Assembly (NCBI RefSeq): GCF_003665095.1 | Contig: NZ_RCHV01000002.1 | Location: forward strand, 2,600,001 to 2,664,000 | DNA: 64,000 bases | DNA from: Streptomyces sp. Z26 | GTDB lineage: Bacteria > Actinomycetota > Actinomycetes > Streptomycetales > Streptomycetaceae | Direction: 5' to 3' | Shown: positions 17,849 through 26,444 of the stretch, one piece after another | Layout: each line of letters opens with the position of its first letter | Position numbering within the stretch: the stretch's first letter is position 1 | The notes under the pieces: generated by a model | What the model saw: the letters and a program-made list of their open reading frames with translations, nothing else | Told to the model about the DNA's origin: nothing | Database searches by the model: none | Program-made: the position numbers and the translations under genes

Positions 17849-18544
17849 TCAGCGCTTGGCCACGAAGACGTGCGCCGCGACCCCCGGCTCCAGCTCCGCC
17901 GCCTCACCGCTGCTGCCCACGTGCACGCTCCCCGCGGTGCCCGTCGTCACGCTGACCACCGCGCCCGGCTGCACACCGGCCCGCCGCAGCGTGTACATCA
18001 GCTGGGCGTCCGCCTGGATCGGCTCCCCGATGCGGCGCACCACCACGTTCTTCCCGTCCGCGCCCGGCCGCAGCTCCGAGAGGCTGACCATGCCGTCGTC
18101 CAGGAACGGGTCGGCCTCCGCCTTCTCCCCCAGCTCCTCCAGCCCGGGGATCGGATTGCCGTACGGCGACTCGCTCGGGTGCCGCAGCAGCTCCAGCACG
18201 CGGCGCTCGACGGCCTCGCTCATCACGTGCTCCCAGCGGCACGCCTCCGCGTGCACCTGCTCCCACTCCAGGCCGATCACGTCGACCAGCAGGCACTCCG
18301 CGAGCCGGTGCTTGCGCATCACGCGCGTCGCCAGCCGACGGCCCTCGTCGGTCAGCTCCAGGTGCCGGTCGCCCGCCACCGTGACCAGGCCGTCCCGCTC
18401 CATCCGCGCCACCGTCTGGCTCACCGTGGGGCCGCTCTGGTCGAGCCGCTCCGCGATGCGGGCACGCATGGGCACGACGCCCTCCTCCTCCAGCTCGAGG
18501 ATGGTGCGGAGATACATCTCCGTGGTGTCGATCAGTCCGGACAT
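17849..18544 (-). CDS. dmdR1: DtxR-family iron-dependent regulator (DmdR1-like)
   Basis: This 231-residue regulator keeps DtxR numbering exactly: Met10, His79, Glu83, His98, Cys102, Glu105 and His106 are all present ([25 protein letters not shown]). Domains are winged HTH (1-75), dimerisation/metal-binding domain (76-140) and SH3-like domain (about 150-231). With Fe(II) it should repress siderophore and iron-uptake genes at 19-bp iron boxes. No iron box was seen upstream of the gene itself. In S. coelicolor the homologue DmdR1 has an antisense gene, adm; a long open frame exists here on the opposite strand too. It is divergent from nagS. Confidence 0.93.
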   Translation of the reverse strand: MSGLIDTTEMYLRTILELEEEGVVPMRARIAERLDQSGPTVSQTVARMERDGLVTVAGDRHLELTDEGRRLATRVMRKHRLAECLLVDVIGLEWEQVHAEACRWEHVMSEAVERRVLELLRHPSESPYGNPIPGLEELGEKAEADPFLDDGMVSLSELRPGADGKNVVVRRIGEPIQADAQLMYTLRRAGVQPGAVVSVTTGTAGSVHVGSSGEAAELEPGVAAHVFVAKR

Positions 18545-18632
18545 GCGCGCCCCTCGTCAGTTCGTGCGGTGGCCCTGCCCCAATTCTGACGCATCGCACC
18601 GACAACCGTGCGGGTCCGGTCGGTTTGCCGTA

Positions 18633-18661
18633 TTGACAGCGCACTGGTCCAGACCTCAACG
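18633..18661 (+). promoter_or_regulatory. nagS promoter overlapped by a DasR-like operator (dre)
   Basis: A perfect -35 TTGACA at 18633-18638 is followed at 18643-18658 by ACTGGTCCAGACCTCA, close to the DasR site ACTGGTCTAGACCACT (13 of 16 match). The -10, about 17 bp downstream (around 18656), is weak. The operator would sit between -35 and -10 and block transcription until glucosamine-6-phosphate releases DasR. Confidence 0.6.
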
Positions 18662-18727
18662 TGAGCGCGGCAGCGGCCGCGGCCCCCCGGCACAAGGCCA
18701 TCACCCCGACCCGAAAGGCCGCGTGTC

Positions 18728-19483
18728 ATGGGCCAGAACGAGCTTGCGGCGGACTTCTTCGATGCGGCGATCGGCCTGTTGCGGCAGGTCAGAGACGCGG
18801 AGGCGGACAGCGTACGGGCCGCGGGCGAGCTGGTCGCGGACACCGTCGAGGAGGGTGGCCGCCTCTTCGCGTTCGGCGCCGGGCACTCGGCGCTCCCCGC
18901 GCAGGACGTCGTCTACCGCGCGGGCGGCTTCGCCGTCATGAACCTGCTGTCGGTCCCCGGCATGGTGGGCGTGGACGTGCGGCCCGCCACCCTCGGCAGC
19001 GCGCTCGAACGCGTCGAGGGGCTGGCCACCACCGTCCTGGACGCCGGACCGGCGCGCTCCGGCGACCTGCTGGTGCTGATCTCGCTGTCCGGCCGGAACG
19101 CGTTCCCGGTGGAGCTGGCGCGGCACGCCCGTTCGCTCGGGATGAAGGTGGTCGGCGTGACCTCGGTGGCGTACGCGCGGGAGACCACGCCGCGGAACCC
19201 GTCGGGCACGTTCCTCAAGGACCACTGCGACGTGGTCCTCGACAGCCACATCCCGGTCGGTGACGCGGAGTTGACCGCGCCGGGCATCCCGGCGCCGTTC
19301 GCGCCCGCCTCGACCGTCGTCACCAGCGCGCTGATGCAGGCGGTGATGGCCACCGCGGCGGGCGCGCTCGCCGCGCGGGGTGTCACGCCGCCGCTGCTGC
19401 GCTCCGGGAACGTGGACGGGGGCCTCGCCTGGAACGACAAGGTGATGGCGGAGAACGCGGACCGGATCTTCCACCACCACTGA
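18728..19483 (+). CDS. nagS: SIS-domain sugar-phosphate enzyme (NagS-like, GlcNAc-6-phosphate dehydratase)
   Basis: This 251-residue SIS-domain protein has sugar-phosphate-binding loops FGAGHSALPAQD (49-60) and LISLSGRNAFPVE, and the acidic helix SALERVE (91-97). By sequence and place next to dmdR1 it is the homologue of S. coelicolor SCO4393, which I recall being reported as NagS, a GlcNAc-6-phosphate dehydratase involved in aminosugar toxicity. Older annotation calls it a phosphosugar isomerase or UPF0309 protein. It is cytoplasmic. The upstream dre-like site links it to DasR control of chitin and GlcNAc metabolism. Enzymatic identity rests on recollection of the homologue, not on a unique motif. 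Confidence 0.85.
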   Translation: MGQNELAADFFDAAIGLLRQVRDAEADSVRAAGELVADTVEEGGRLFAFGAGHSALPAQDVVYRAGGFAVMNLLSVPGMVGVDVRPATLGSALERVEGLATTVLDAGPARSGDLLVLISLSGRNAFPVELARHARSLGMKVVGVTSVAYARETTPRNPSGTFLKDHCDVVLDSHIPVGDAELTAPGIPAPFAPASTVVTSALMQAVMATAAGALAARGVTPPLLRSGNVDGGLAWNDKVMAENADRIFHHH

Positions 19484-19521
19484 GCGGCACGCGGGACACG
19501 GCACGCGGGGCACGGACGGAC

Positions 19522-19615
19522 CCGCGCGCCGCCCGGTGCGCGGAACCCGGGCGGCGCGCGGTCGTACGGGCGGCGGCCGTACGTGCGTCGGAACTGCCGT
19601 ACGCCGTACGGCAGT
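19522..19615. terminator. Paired terminator hairpins between convergent genes
   Basis: Two hairpins follow each other: a 15-bp stem (19522-19536 with 19547-19561, 10-base loop) and a 10-bp stem ACTGCCGTAC/GTACGGCAGT (19593-19602 with 19606-19615). They separate nagS from the convergent lipase gene. Confidence 0.8.
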
Positions 19616-19643
19616 CACGCCCTACGGGTCGCCGACCCGCCCG

Positions 19644-20861
19644 TCAGGCCCCGCAGTTGCCCTGCGTCGCCTCTCCGGCGAAGCGGGCGCCGAGCCAGTC
19701 CAGCGCCGGCCCGTTGCCCTCGATCGCCGCCTGTACGTGGGCGGCGCCGGGGAACGACTGCCACTGCACCGCCACGCCCTGGTCGCACCAGGCGCCGCGC
19801 AGCCCCGTGCCCAGCTCGTACGGGATCGTGGTGTCGGCCTCGCCGTGGTAGAGGAAGACGGGTGCCGACGGCTTCTTCGTGCCGATGTCGTTGGCGCCGA
19901 TCTTCTCCTTCCAGTCGGGCTGTTCGAGGGGGTTGCTGACGGTGTAGTCCTCGATCTTCTTGCCCTTGGCGGCCTCCTGGATCTCCCCGAGGCAGCCCTC
20001 CCGCACCGTCTCGACGAGCGCGCGGCCGTCGTCGTTCAGGTACTTGTCGAGGTCCAGCTCCGGGTAGGCGGTGTCGTGGCCGATGGCGGCCATCGCGATG
20101 TACCCGGCCTCGTCACCGCCGTTGACGTGCTCGGCGACCTTCATCAGGTCGGCCGGGACGCCGCCGCTCGCCGTGCCCTTGACCTTCAGCTCCGGGGCGT
20201 ACGACGGCTGGAGCTCCGCCGCCCAGGCGCTGGCCTGGCCGCCCTGCGAGTAGCCCATGATGCCGACGGGCGACTCGGTGCTGACGCCCAACTGCTGTGC
20301 CTCGGGCATGCGTTGGGCCGCGCGGGCCGCGTCGAGGAGGGCGGTGCCCTCGGCCTGCGCGACGGTGTACGTGTGGTCGCCGGGGGTGCCGAGGCCCTCG
20401 TAGTCGGTGACGGCGACGGCGAAGCCCCGCACGAGCGCCGCGTTGATCAGCGGCGCCTCGGTCGTGCTGCCGTCGTGGAACCCGGCGGAGGGCGCGCACT
20501 TGTCGCCCATGCCGACCGAGCCGGCCGCGTACGCGACGAGCGGGCGGGGGCCGGTCTTGCCGTCCTTGGGCACGACGACGGTGCCCGAGACGGTGTTCTC
20601 CCCGCCGGTGGCGGTGGTCGAGGTGTACTGGATCTTCCAGGCGGTGGCGTCGGCCGGGTAGCCGGGCCAGTACTGGAAGTCGGTGGGCTCCGAGCTGACG
20701 ACGTCCCCGGGCGCCGCCGTGTCCGGCGCTTCGGGTGCGGCGGTCGGCTGCTGCGCGTGCGCGCCGCCCGTACCCCCGAGCACACCCAGGACGGACAGCG
20801 CGAGCGCGGCGGTGACCGCCCCCGCTCTGTGCCGTCGGGGCGCCGGTGATGAGGTCTTCAT
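19644..20861 (-). CDS. Secreted lipase-family (LIP) alpha/beta hydrolase
   Basis: The 405-residue precursor has a Sec signal peptide (MKTSSPAPRRHR basic region, hydrophobic core, cleavage after AHA about residue 37). The mature protein has the secretory-lipase pattern: nucleophile GYSQGG, acid in YHGEADTTIP, and catalytic His in PGAAHVQA near the C-terminus. A Cys pair and CGA end suggest disulfides. It should hydrolyse esters or lipids outside the cell. The ATG at 20861 is preceded by GGGAGAC. Some family members with GYSQGG act on triacylglycerol; the substrate here is not determined. Confidence 0.87.
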   Translation of the reverse strand: MKTSSPAPRRHRAGAVTAALALSVLGVLGGTGGAHAQQPTAAPEAPDTAAPGDVVSSEPTDFQYWPGYPADATAWKIQYTSTTATGGENTVSGTVVVPKDGKTGPRPLVAYAAGSVGMGDKCAPSAGFHDGSTTEAPLINAALVRGFAVAVTDYEGLGTPGDHTYTVAQAEGTALLDAARAAQRMPEAQQLGVSTESPVGIMGYSQGGQASAWAAELQPSYAPELKVKGTASGGVPADLMKVAEHVNGGDEAGYIAMAAIGHDTAYPELDLDKYLNDDGRALVETVREGCLGEIQEAAKGKKIEDYTVSNPLEQPDWKEKIGANDIGTKKPSAPVFLYHGEADTTIPYELGTGLRGAWCDQGVAVQWQSFPGAAHVQAAIEGNGPALDWLGARFAGEATQGNCGA

Positions 20862-21017
20862 ACGGGTCTCCCAACTCTCCTGCGACAGGGGTGGTGGGCA
20901 GCACCGTACTGACTCGTCAGTAGCGCCGCCATGGTGCGTGCGGTCAATTCCCCCGTACGCGTACGTCCGTACGGGCACGGGGCGCGTACGGGCGTCGGCG
21001 CGCGTACGGGCCCCGGC

Positions 21018-22094
21018 TCACCGTTCCGGCTCCGGCCCGCGTACGGCGTCCGCGGCGCGGGCCGCCAACCGGCGTGTGGCGCGGGCCAGTTCGGGCGGTG
21101 ACTCCACCGCGTACGGGACGCCGACCGCCGCGACGGCGCCCGCGAGCCAGTCCCAGTCGTCCGGGCCGGTGACGTAGCGGCAGCGGTCCGGGCCCGCGGG
21201 GCGGAGCGTCCCGGCGCGGGCCGCGAGCGCGCGGGCGACCCGCGCGGCCGGGGCCTCGAACAGCACCGACCCCACCGGGGCGGCGCCCTCGCCGCCCGCC
21301 TCCGAGCCCGTCGCCGGGTACGCCGCCGCGAAGACGGGCCCCGCGCCGGGCGGCGGGGGTGGGCGCGGCACGAAGGTGCTGCCGGGGACGGCGACGCGGC
21401 GCACCCGGTCGAGGCGGAAGGCGCGCCAGGCGGCGCGGTCGAGGTCCCAGGCGAGCAGGTACCAGCGGTCGGCGCACAGCACCTGCCGGTACGGCTCGAC
21501 GCGGCGTTCGCGTTCCCGCCCGTCGCGGCCGGTGTGCAGGAAGCGCGCGTGGCAGCGGACGTGCGCGGCCGAGGCGAGCAGCCCGAACGCAGCGAGCCCG
21601 CCCGCGCCGTCGCCGCCCGCCGGGCCGAACCCCCGCGCGGCGGGCGCGGATTGGGTCGCGGGCCCCGCCGACTCCCGTGCGGCGGGCGCCGGTTCGGTCG
21701 CGGCGCGCACCGCGCCCAGCCGGGGCCGCAGCCGGTCCGGCAGGCTCCGTTCGATGCGGCGCAGCGCCGTCGCCGCGGGCCCCTCCCCCGCACCCGCGGC
21801 GTCGCCCGCCGCCGTCTCGTGCGCCGCGACGTGCCGCAGCCCGACGACCGCGGCGACGGCCTCCTCGTACGACAGCGCCAGCGGCGGCACCTCCCGGCCG
21901 GGCAGCAGGCGGTAGCCGCCGCCGGTGCCGCGCGCGGCCGCGACCTCGTAGCCGAGGCCGCGCAGCCGGTCGATGTCGCGGCGGAGCGTGCGCGGCGGCA
22001 CGCCGAGCGCGGCGGCCAGCGCGGGCCCGCTCCAGACGCGCCGGGACTGGAGGAGCGACAGCAGGTCCAACACGCGCGTGCTCGGACTTCCCAT
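21018..22094 (-). CDS. WYL-domain transcriptional regulator (YafY-like)
   Basis: The 358-residue protein has an N-terminal HTH_11/DeoR-like helix-turn-helix (ALAAALGVPPRTLRRDIDRL, residues 25-44), a WYL sensor domain (core RWYLLAWDLD) and a C-terminal WCX-like extension. An Ala/Gly/Pro insertion around 150-190 is low complexity. WYL domains bind nucleic acids or nucleotides and tune transcription. The gene is divergent from the NAD(P)-binding protein at 22194, the usual YafY/NmrA pair in actinobacteria, so it probably regulates that gene and itself. Confidence 0.9.
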   Translation of the reverse strand: MGSPSTRVLDLLSLLQSRRVWSGPALAAALGVPPRTLRRDIDRLRGLGYEVAAARGTGGGYRLLPGREVPPLALSYEEAVAAVVGLRHVAAHETAAGDAAGAGEGPAATALRRIERSLPDRLRPRLGAVRAATEPAPAARESAGPATQSAPAARGFGPAGGDGAGGLAAFGLLASAAHVRCHARFLHTGRDGRERERRVEPYRQVLCADRWYLLAWDLDRAAWRAFRLDRVRRVAVPGSTFVPRPPPPPGAGPVFAAAYPATGSEAGGEGAAPVGSVLFEAPAARVARALAARAGTLRPAGPDRCRYVTGPDDWDWLAGAVAAVGVPYAVESPPELARATRRLAARAADAVRGPEPER

Positions 22095-22193
22095 CCGCGC
22101 AGCGTGGCATTGCGGCCGGGATCCGGCCACAAGGTTCCGTACGGTCCGGGGGAGAGCACCGCGCACGAAGCCACGGACGGAAGGACCAGCGAC

Positions 22194-23066
22194 ATGACCA
22201 TCGCCGTCACCACCCCCACCGGCCACGTCGGCTCCCGCGTCGTACGGCTGCTGCTCCAGGCGGGCGTACGGCCGCGGCTCCTCGTCCGCGACCCCGCCCG
22301 GCTCGACGCGGCGACCCGCGAACGCGCCGACGTACGGCGCGGGGACCTGACCGACGCGGCGTTCGTACGGGAGGCGGTCGCGGGCGCCCGCAGCGTCCTG
22401 TGGGTGGACCCGACGCCGCACACCTGCGCCGAACCCGTCGAGACCTCGCGGCGTACGGGCACGGCCGTCGCGGACGCCGCCCGCGCGGGGGACGTGGGGC
22501 GGGTGGTGCTGCTCAGCAGCGTCGGCGCGGAGAAGCGGCACGGCGCGGGGCACCTCGACGGGCTGGCGCGGATCGAGGAGCAGCTCGACGCGAGCGGCGC
22601 CGACGTGCTCCACCTCCGCTGCGGCTACTTCTTCAGCAACCTCGCCCTCGACCTCGCCGGACTCGCGGACGGCGTGCTCACCACCTCCGCCGACCCGCAC
22701 CGGCCGCTGCCGTGGGTCGCGCCGGGCGACATCGGCGAGGTGGCCGCCGCCCGGCTCCTCGCGGACGGCTGGCGGGGGCGCGTGGTGCAGGCCGTGCACG
22801 GGCCGGAGGACCTGAGCTTCACGGACGTGGCGACGGTCCTCACCGGCGCGCTCGGGCGGCCCGTACGGCTGAACGCGGTCGGGGACGACGACGTACGCGC
22901 GACGCTGCGGGCGGCGGGGCTGCCGCCGGGCGCGGTGGAGGGGATCGTCGGCATGACGGCGGGCACCCGCGACCTGGTGCCGGAGCAGCCGCGCGACGTC
23001 GTCACCACGACGCCCACCACGCTGGCGGGCTGGGCGTACGCGCACCTGCGCCCGCTCCTGGCCTGA
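22194..23066 (+). CDS. NmrA-like NAD(P)-binding protein
   Basis: This 290-residue atypical short-chain reductase starts with the dinucleotide-binding motif TPTGHVGSRVV (residues 7-17) and has VVLLSSVGAEK and LRCGYFFSN in place of the classical YxxxK active site. It belongs to the NmrA/SDR_a group, which often senses NAD(P) or acts on small quinone-like substrates. ATG 22194 is well supported by GGAAGGACC seven bases upstream. It is divergent from and probably controlled by the WYL regulator. Confidence 0.88.
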   Translation: MTIAVTTPTGHVGSRVVRLLLQAGVRPRLLVRDPARLDAATRERADVRRGDLTDAAFVREAVAGARSVLWVDPTPHTCAEPVETSRRTGTAVADAARAGDVGRVVLLSSVGAEKRHGAGHLDGLARIEEQLDASGADVLHLRCGYFFSNLALDLAGLADGVLTTSADPHRPLPWVAPGDIGEVAAARLLADGWRGRVVQAVHGPEDLSFTDVATVLTGALGRPVRLNAVGDDDVRATLRAAGLPPGAVEGIVGMTAGTRDLVPEQPRDVVTTTPTTLAGWAYAHLRPLLA

Positions 23067-23102
23067 CCACGCGCGCCCCCGGGCCCCGGGGACGCCCGCC
23101 CG

Positions 23103-24716
23103 TCAGGCGCGCGGCAGGACGTGCGCCAGGTCGACGGCGGCGGCGACGCGTACGGCGACGTCCTCCGCGTACGTCGCGTCCACCCGGTCGAAGCCCCGGC
23201 GGCTCGCGCCCCGCAGGAACGTGGCGACGCCGAGCGTACGGCCGCGGCTGCGCAGCACCACGCACAGCCCGTGCACGGTGCCCTCCGGCCACTTCCGCGC
23301 GGCCGCCCAGTCCGCGAGGGCGTCCCCGATCCCCTGCTCGCCGGAGCGGCCCTGCTGGAGGGCGGAGGCGGCGACGCCGCCGATGCTGGTACGGACGGAG
23401 CCGCCGCGTTCCAGCGCCTGGACGGCGGGGTGGCTGCCGCCGTAGCCCACGGGTATGCCGTGCCACACGTCCGGCTCGACGGGCGGGCAGGGCCCGGGGA
23501 CGGTGGTGGGCGTCGCGGCGGCCCGTACGAGCCGGGCGGAGGCGGCGGACGCGCCGGGGCCCGTGACCGGGGCGCCGGATGTCGCGCCGCCGGGGGTGCC
23601 GGAGGTCGCGGCGTCCGCGCCCGGGTGCGGGTACGGGTCCGCGACGAGGTCGAGCAGCGCGTGGTCCGCGAAGCCCGCGAGGGCGAAGTCCAGATGGACG
23701 GTCGCGGCCTCCATCGGGTCCTCGCACTCGGCGGCGGCCCGCGCGGCCCGGTGCAGCTGGTTGTCGCGGAAGCGGAGGCGGGCGACGTCCTGCTCGTTCC
23801 GCTTCGGCTGCGTCACGTCCTGGAACAACCAGGCCACCCCCAGCGGCACCGGCTCCTCCGCGAGCGGCGAGGCCAGCCGCAGGAAGCCGCTGCGCCAGCA
23901 GCGCCGCGCGGCGCCCTCCGCGTCGTCCCGCGCGCTCTCGGCGCCGACCGCGCTCCCGCCGCCGCCACCGGCGTCCCGGTCGGCGCGGAGCGTCACCCAC
24001 AGCTCGGTGGGCGCGGGCGGGGTGCCCTGCGAGAGGACGTGGTGGAGCGCGTTCTCCAGCTCCTCCAGGCCCTGGTCGAGCAGTTCGCCGAGCGGCCGTC
24101 CGAGCATCGCGGCGCGGGGCGCCCGCAGGGAACGGGCCGCGTGCGCGTTGACGACGACCGGCCGCAGGTCCGCGTCCACGAGGACCACGCCCCAGGTGGC
24201 GTCCTCGAACAGCGCCTCGCTGAGCGCGATCGAACGCTCCAGGTCGATCTGGGTGTGCACCTCGCTGAACGCGCAGTACACGCCGGAGGCGCTGCCGTCC
24301 GTCCCGTTCACCCCCGACGACTGGGTGCGGACGAGCACGCGGCGGCCGTCCTTCGTCAGCAGCGCGAACTCGTGCACCTGGCGGCCCGGCGCCTCCATCG
24401 CGCCGAACAGCCGCCCCTCCACGTCCGGGGCGTCGGCCTTGAGCACCGCCCAGCCCGCGAGTCCGCGGCGGCCGACGGCCTCCTCCTGGGTCCAGCCGAG
24501 GATGCGTTCCGCCTCGCGGTTCCAGTGGGTGACGACACCGTCGGCGTCGAAGGCGCAGAGGGCCGCGTCCATGCCGTCGAGCAGTGCGGCGAGCAGCAGT
24601 TCGTCGTCCGCGCCGCCGCCCCCGGGCCGGTCACCGGCCGCGCCGTCTCCCGGCACCGCACGTCCTCCGCCGCCTGAGGCGGAGTGTTCGGAGTGGGTCT
24701 CGGACTGAGCGGTCAC
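23103..24716 (-). CDS. PAS-PAS-GAF sensor protein without recognised output domain
   Basis: The 537-residue protein has an N-terminal PAS domain (about 40-160; AALCAFDADGVVTHWNREAERILGW split across the core), a second PAS domain (165-310; GVVLVDADLRPVVVNAHAA) and a C-terminal GAF-like domain (330-535). It lacks a histidine kinase, GGDEF or PP2C/SpoIIE module, although Streptomyces PAS-GAF proteins are often phosphatases. It may work with a separate partner, such as the RsbW-like ATPase at 2 kb (speculative). The coding sequence is intact. A divergent transcript with a structured RNA begins about 150 bp upstream. Confidence 0.85.
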   Translation of the reverse strand: MTAQSETHSEHSASGGGGRAVPGDGAAGDRPGGGGADDELLLAALLDGMDAALCAFDADGVVTHWNREAERILGWTQEEAVGRRGLAGWAVLKADAPDVEGRLFGAMEAPGRQVHEFALLTKDGRRVLVRTQSSGVNGTDGSASGVYCAFSEVHTQIDLERSIALSEALFEDATWGVVLVDADLRPVVVNAHAARSLRAPRAAMLGRPLGELLDQGLEELENALHHVLSQGTPPAPTELWVTLRADRDAGGGGGSAVGAESARDDAEGAARRCWRSGFLRLASPLAEEPVPLGVAWLFQDVTQPKRNEQDVARLRFRDNQLHRAARAAAECEDPMEAATVHLDFALAGFADHALLDLVADPYPHPGADAATSGTPGGATSGAPVTGPGASAASARLVRAAATPTTVPGPCPPVEPDVWHGIPVGYGGSHPAVQALERGGSVRTSIGGVAASALQQGRSGEQGIGDALADWAAARKWPEGTVHGLCVVLRSRGRTLGVATFLRGASRRGFDRVDATYAEDVAVRVAAAVDLAHVLPRA

Positions 24717-24834
24717 CTGGCACCCCCTGCTGGACGACGCCTGCTACGAACGCGCGGCACGCACGGATCATTCAACTCGAACGTGACTCAGGGCACACCC
24801 GGTTCCCGCAAATCGTTGCCGCCCCGAAATTCCC

Positions 24835-24864
24835 TTGCGGGCCCCCGCGCCCCTTGCCTAGCGT
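24835..24864 (+). promoter_or_regulatory. Promoter of the structured RNA candidate
   Basis: TTGCGG (24835-24840) and TAGCGT (24859-24864) are spaced 18 bp and match the housekeeping sigma pattern in Streptomyces (TTGACN / TAGNNT). Transcription would begin near 24871. Confidence 0.5.
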
Positions 24865-24870
24865 GCGGGG

Positions 24871-25105
24871 TACACGAGAAGGGAGGTGGTTCGGCCAGAT
24901 GTACGACAACCGGACGCGTGAGGTGACTGCGGCCTAGGGGCCGTCGTCACAGCGTGACGCCGGCTCCGCCGGCCAATCCCATTGCAGTCACCCGGCCCGT
25001 GGGCCCGTCGGACTCGTCCGACCGGCGCCCTTCCGCCGCCCCGAGGTTCCGCCTCGGCGCCCGGAGGGGAGCAGCCCACGGGCCGCCTGCTGTCCGCGAC
25101 CCGTT
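24871..25105 (+). ncRNA. Candidate structured RNA with embedded short ORF
   Basis: The segment folds into nested perfect helices. Domain A is closed by GGTGACTGC (24922-24930) with 24984-24992 and encloses hairpins at 24931-24942, 24945-24959 and 24960-24972. Domain B is closed by CGGCCCGTGGGC (24993-25004) with 25074-25085 and encloses GTCGGA-CTCG-TCCGAC (25007-25022) and CCGAGG-TTCCG-CCTCGG (25041-25057). Domains A and B abut exactly. A housekeeping-like promoter lies just upstream. No plus-strand gene follows for 1.8 kb, so it is not a simple leader. I recognise no Rfam family. The 3' end is uncertain. Confidence 0.5.
24899..24937 (+). CDS. 12-residue short ORF at the start of the structured RNA
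   Basis: ATG at 24899 follows GGGAGG by 12 bases and encodes MYDNRTREVTAA, then TAG. Its last codons overlap the 5' strand of the domain A closing helix, so translation would open that helix. It could be a leader-type peptide controlling RNA folding. Translation is inferred only from the start, ribosome site and position. Confidence 0.35.
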   Translation: MYDNRTREVTAA

Positions 25106-25177
25106 TCCCGGGTCCGTTCCCGTACGGGTCCCGCCCGGGGCCTGACAGCGGCACCTGACCACGGCGCCTCACACCGC

Positions 25178-25549
25178 CTAGCCGCGCCCGTACGCGTTCC
25201 CGCCCGCCCCGTGCCGCCCCAGCGTGCGGACGAGCACGCCGAGCAGGGCCGCCTGCACCAGCGCGGAGAGGACGACCGAGACGAGCAGCAGCGCGCCGGA
25301 CGTCTCGCCGCCGGGTACGAGGCTCTCGGCCGCGAGGGGCAGCATGACCGTGGGGAACGTGAGCAGCACCATCCACACCCCGGCCAGCGACGCGTCGGGG
25401 TGGCTGACGAAGGCGGCGTCGACCAGCGCGAACACGAACGCCGCCGCGACCAGCCCGAGGTAGGCGAGCGGGACCGGGTGGCCGAGTACGTGGCGGGCGC
25501 GGCCGTACAGGTGGTGCGCGGCGCCGCCCAGTCGCGTGCGGATGTCCAT
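25178..25549 (-). CDS. Small integral membrane protein (SCO4225-like)
   Basis: This 123-residue protein has three or four transmembrane helices (AYLGLVAAAFVFALVDAAF; WMVLLTFPTVMLPLAAESLV; and a final long segment from about residue 80 to 110) and an amphipathic N-terminus MDIRTRLGGAAHHLYGR. The layout resembles the Streptomyces SCO4225 membrane family, of unknown function. ATG 25549 follows GGAGGAACC. It is convergent with the structured RNA candidate, whose 3' end comes close to its stop codon. Confidence 0.72.
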   Translation of the reverse strand: MDIRTRLGGAAHHLYGRARHVLGHPVPLAYLGLVAAAFVFALVDAAFVSHPDASLAGVWMVLLTFPTVMLPLAAESLVPGGETSGALLLVSVVLSALVQAALLGVLVRTLGRHGAGGNAYGRG

Positions 25550-25727
25550 GGTGGTTCCTCCCGGCTGCTCCGGACCGGTTGCCGCGCGCCCGCCGGATCG
25601 CGGGCGCGTCCGCCGGAGCGGTACGTGCTTCCAGCGTGCGCCGGGCCCGTACGCGGCGCCTGAGTACGGATACTCATTCGAGTACGCGCGCACCCGTGCG
25701 AGCGACGTCCCGCCGGGTGGGACGGGG

Positions 25728-26444
25728 TCAGGGGCAGAGCCGTTCGACGTCCCAGCCCGCGTCCGTACGGACGTAGCGCAGCCGGTCGTGCAGCCGGTTC
25801 TCGCGGCCCTGCCAGAACTCGACGGAGTCGGCGGCCACCCGGTAGCCGCCCCAGTGCGGCGGCGCGGGCACGTCCTCGCCCTCCGGGTAGCGGGCGGCCA
25901 GCTCCGCGTACATCCGGTCCAGCTCCTCCCGGGCGGCCACGCGCGAGGACTGCTCGCTGGCCCAGGCGCCCAGCTGGGAGCCGTGCGGGCGGGTACGGAA
26001 GTACGCGGCGGTCTCGTCGCGGCCGATGTGCTCGGCGCGGCCGGACACGATGACCTGGCGGGCCACCCCGTGCCACGGGAAGAGGAGCGACACCAGCGGG
26101 TTCCCCGCGATCTCGCGGCCCTTGCGCGAGCCGTGGTTGGTGAAGAAGACGAAGCCGCGCTCGTCATACCGCTTGAGCAGCACCGTACGGGAGCTGGGGC
26201 GGCCGTCGGGCGCGGCGGTCGAGAGGATCATCGCGTTCGGCTCGTGCAGGCCGCTCCCGGCGGCCTCCTCGAACCAGCGGGTGAACTGCGCGTACGGTTC
26301 GGGCGCCAGCGCGTCCTCGTCGAGCCCCCGCGCGCGGTACCGCGCGCGCATCGCGGCGGGGTCGAGGGTCGGTTCGTCCGCGAGGGCGCGGGCGCGGGCT
26401 CGGGCGGCACGGGCTGGGGCGTCGTCGGCTTGTGGCACGCGCAT
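25728..26444 (-). CDS. pdxH: Pyridoxamine 5'-phosphate oxidase
   Basis: The 238-residue protein has the full PdxH signature: FMN-binding [19 protein letters not shown] and [11 protein letters not shown], substrate-binding [13 protein letters not shown], and the C-terminal family box [13 protein letters not shown]. It oxidises pyridoxine or pyridoxamine 5'-phosphate to pyridoxal 5'-phosphate with FMN and O2, in the cytoplasm. The first 40 residues are an Ala/Arg-rich extension. No ribosome site is seen before ATG 26444, and TACGAC lies just upstream as a possible -10, so a leaderless transcript is possible. It is divergent from citrate synthase. Confidence 0.95.
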   Translation of the reverse strand: MRVPQADDAPARAARARARALADEPTLDPAAMRARYRARGLDEDALAPEPYAQFTRWFEEAAGSGLHEPNAMILSTAAPDGRPSSRTVLLKRYDERGFVFFTNHGSRKGREIAGNPLVSLLFPWHGVARQVIVSGRAEHIGRDETAAYFRTRPHGSQLGAWASEQSSRVAAREELDRMYAELAARYPEGEDVPAPPHWGGYRVAADSVEFWQGRENRLHDRLRYVRTDAGWDVERLCP

